15,114 nucleotides of DNA from Kiritimatiellia bacterium (GTDB lineage: Bacteria > Verrucomicrobiota > Kiritimatiellia > SLAD01): contig SLAD01000237.1 in the NCBI GenBank assembly GCA_007126995.1, positions 1 to 15,114 of the forward strand. The letters run 5' to 3'. The position numbers were made by a program, and so were the translations under genes. The notes under the pieces were generated by a model. It searched no databases. It was not told the origin of the DNA and saw only the letters and a program-made list of their open reading frames with translations. Positions 14,537 to 15,114 of this stretch are shown in pieces; within the stretch, counting starts at the first letter, position 1, and every line of letters starts with the position of its first letter.

Positions 14537-15114
14537 TCAACCGACCTCTTCGCGCAGCGTGATCACACGGGGCTTGCTCAGCCGCTGGTACACGGCATCG
14601 GTTGCTTCAAGATGTGATCGAATGGCATCCAGTGTTTGGCGCAATTCAGCGGAGGCGCTAATCCCGGCCAGACTGCGCTCGACCGTTTCCTGCACCTTCA
14701 GCAGGTCCTGAATGCTTGAAGCCAGCTTCGTGACTTCGGCCATGCGGTCGCTAAGTTGATTGGCGGCGCCGAGCGTCGTCTGGGCGGACTCCTCCGTGGC
14801 TTTTTGCAAGGCGGCCGCGCTATCCGCATACTGCTGCGCCACCCCCTCCGTCGCCGCACGCAATTCGGCGCCCATGGCCTTCACCTGATCCAACTCATCC
14901 GCCGCGATCGCCTGCCGACGTTCCAAGAACGCGGTTTGCTCATCGCGCATTTCCTCAGCGATCTTGCGCATGGATTGCTCCAGCGATTCGCCTACCGTAG
15001 TCATGCTGGAGGAGATTCGGGCCGTCAAACCATTCAAGGTGCTCTCGTAGCTCCTGGCGAGCGTTCCAAACCGCTCTTCCACAGTTGCGCCGGCACGACT
15101 GATGGCATTCGTAA
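14537..15114 (-). CDS. Partial coiled-coil protein, probable C-terminal tail of a MotA/TolQ/ExbB-like channel subunit
   Basis: The gene runs off the right edge: the frame is open to the last base, so the 5' end is missing. About 191 C-terminal residues are visible. They are almost wholly helical and rich in Ala, Glu, Gln, Ser and Thr, with heptad-like spacing and no membrane segment or cysteine. They resemble methyl-accepting or tethering coiled coils (SYESTLNGLTARISSSM, ESLEQSMRKIAEEMRDEQ). The protein ends in a short non-coiled tail, KPRVITLREEVG. Two ExbD-like genes follow on the same strand. By analogy with exbB-exbD-, tolQ-tolR- and zorA-zorB-type pairs, the missing part is probably a multi-span MotA/TolQ/ExbB domain. 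This is inference from position; the visible part alone does not prove it. A GTG at 15082 lacks a ribosome binding site and is unlikely to be the start. Confidence 0.6.
   Translation of the reverse strand, partial: TNAISRAGATVEERFGTLARSYESTLNGLTARISSSMTTVGESLEQSMRKIAEEMRDEQTAFLERRQAIAADELDQVKAMGAELRAATEGVAQQYADSAAALQKATEESAQTTLGAANQLSDRMAEVTKLASSIQDLLKVQETVERSLAGISASAELRQTLDAIRSHLEATDAVYQRLSKPRVITLREEVG

Noticed and set aside
15080..15082. GTG at 15082 as the true start of the coiled-coil gene
   Set aside because: The frame stays open to the window edge (TNAISRAGAT upstream), there is no ribosome binding site, and the protein would begin in mid-coil.
13344..15114. A Zorya anti-phage system (zorA-zorB)
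   Set aside because: The single-span proteins are duplicated and lack the OmpA-like domain of ZorB, no ZorC/D/E or other defence genes are nearby, and the neighbours are lipid and secretion housekeeping genes. The channel subunit is not in view, so this is not excluded absolutely.

Overview
The window looks like an ordinary chromosomal stretch of a GC-rich diderm (lipid A-making) bacterium. FabZ, LpxA and a GspD secretin require an outer membrane, and there are no phage, IS, tRNA, rRNA or CRISPR signatures. The style of several proteins (a GCPFVRKFY-type redoxin, a ScsB-like DsbD, and a pair of ExbD-like membrane proteins with a YI[ED]...VR...G-x-E domain) suggests the PVC superphylum (Verrucomicrobiota/Kiritimatiellota). 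That placement is inference from memory of these families, not a computed assignment.

Layout. (1) 40-702 (+): a NarL/FixJ-type response regulator whose phosphoacceptor Asp is replaced by Glu, followed by an intrinsic terminator. (2) 954-3797 (-): a periplasmic redox pair, a secreted redoxin and a full-length three-module DsbD/ScsB-type membrane thiol reductase, ending in its own terminator convergent with the first. (3) A divergent promoter region (3798-4024). (4) 4025-7278 (+): a tight operon folE2-cysS-hisJ-type phosphatase (GTP cyclohydrolase IB, cysteinyl-tRNA synthetase, PHP-family phosphatase). (5) 7259-13178 (-): fabZ-lpxA-gspD-gspE-gspF, with gaps of 7 and 0 nt and then two overlaps. 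It links lipid A acylation to the secretin, ATPase and inner-membrane platform of a type II secretion machine. Its end overlaps hisJ tail to tail by 20 bp. (6) 13344 to the right edge (-): a partial coiled-coil protein and two paralogous ExbD/MotB-like single-span proteins. These are probably the tail and two stator-like subunits of an ion-driven envelope machine, whose MotA/TolQ/ExbB-type channel part should lie just beyond the window.

The part most worth following up is region 6. The two small membrane proteins share an ungapped membrane segment and an ungapped C-terminal motif. Only one keeps the Asp expected of a proton-conducting ExbD/MotB helix; the other has Ala there. They sit after a long coiled-coil protein and before the fatty-acid/lipid A/secretion genes. 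The Glu-for-Asp response regulator is the second most notable item. No intergenic gap exceeds 300 bases. The larger ones (703-953, 3798-4024, 13179-13343) hold terminators, a probable promoter and an inverted repeat.
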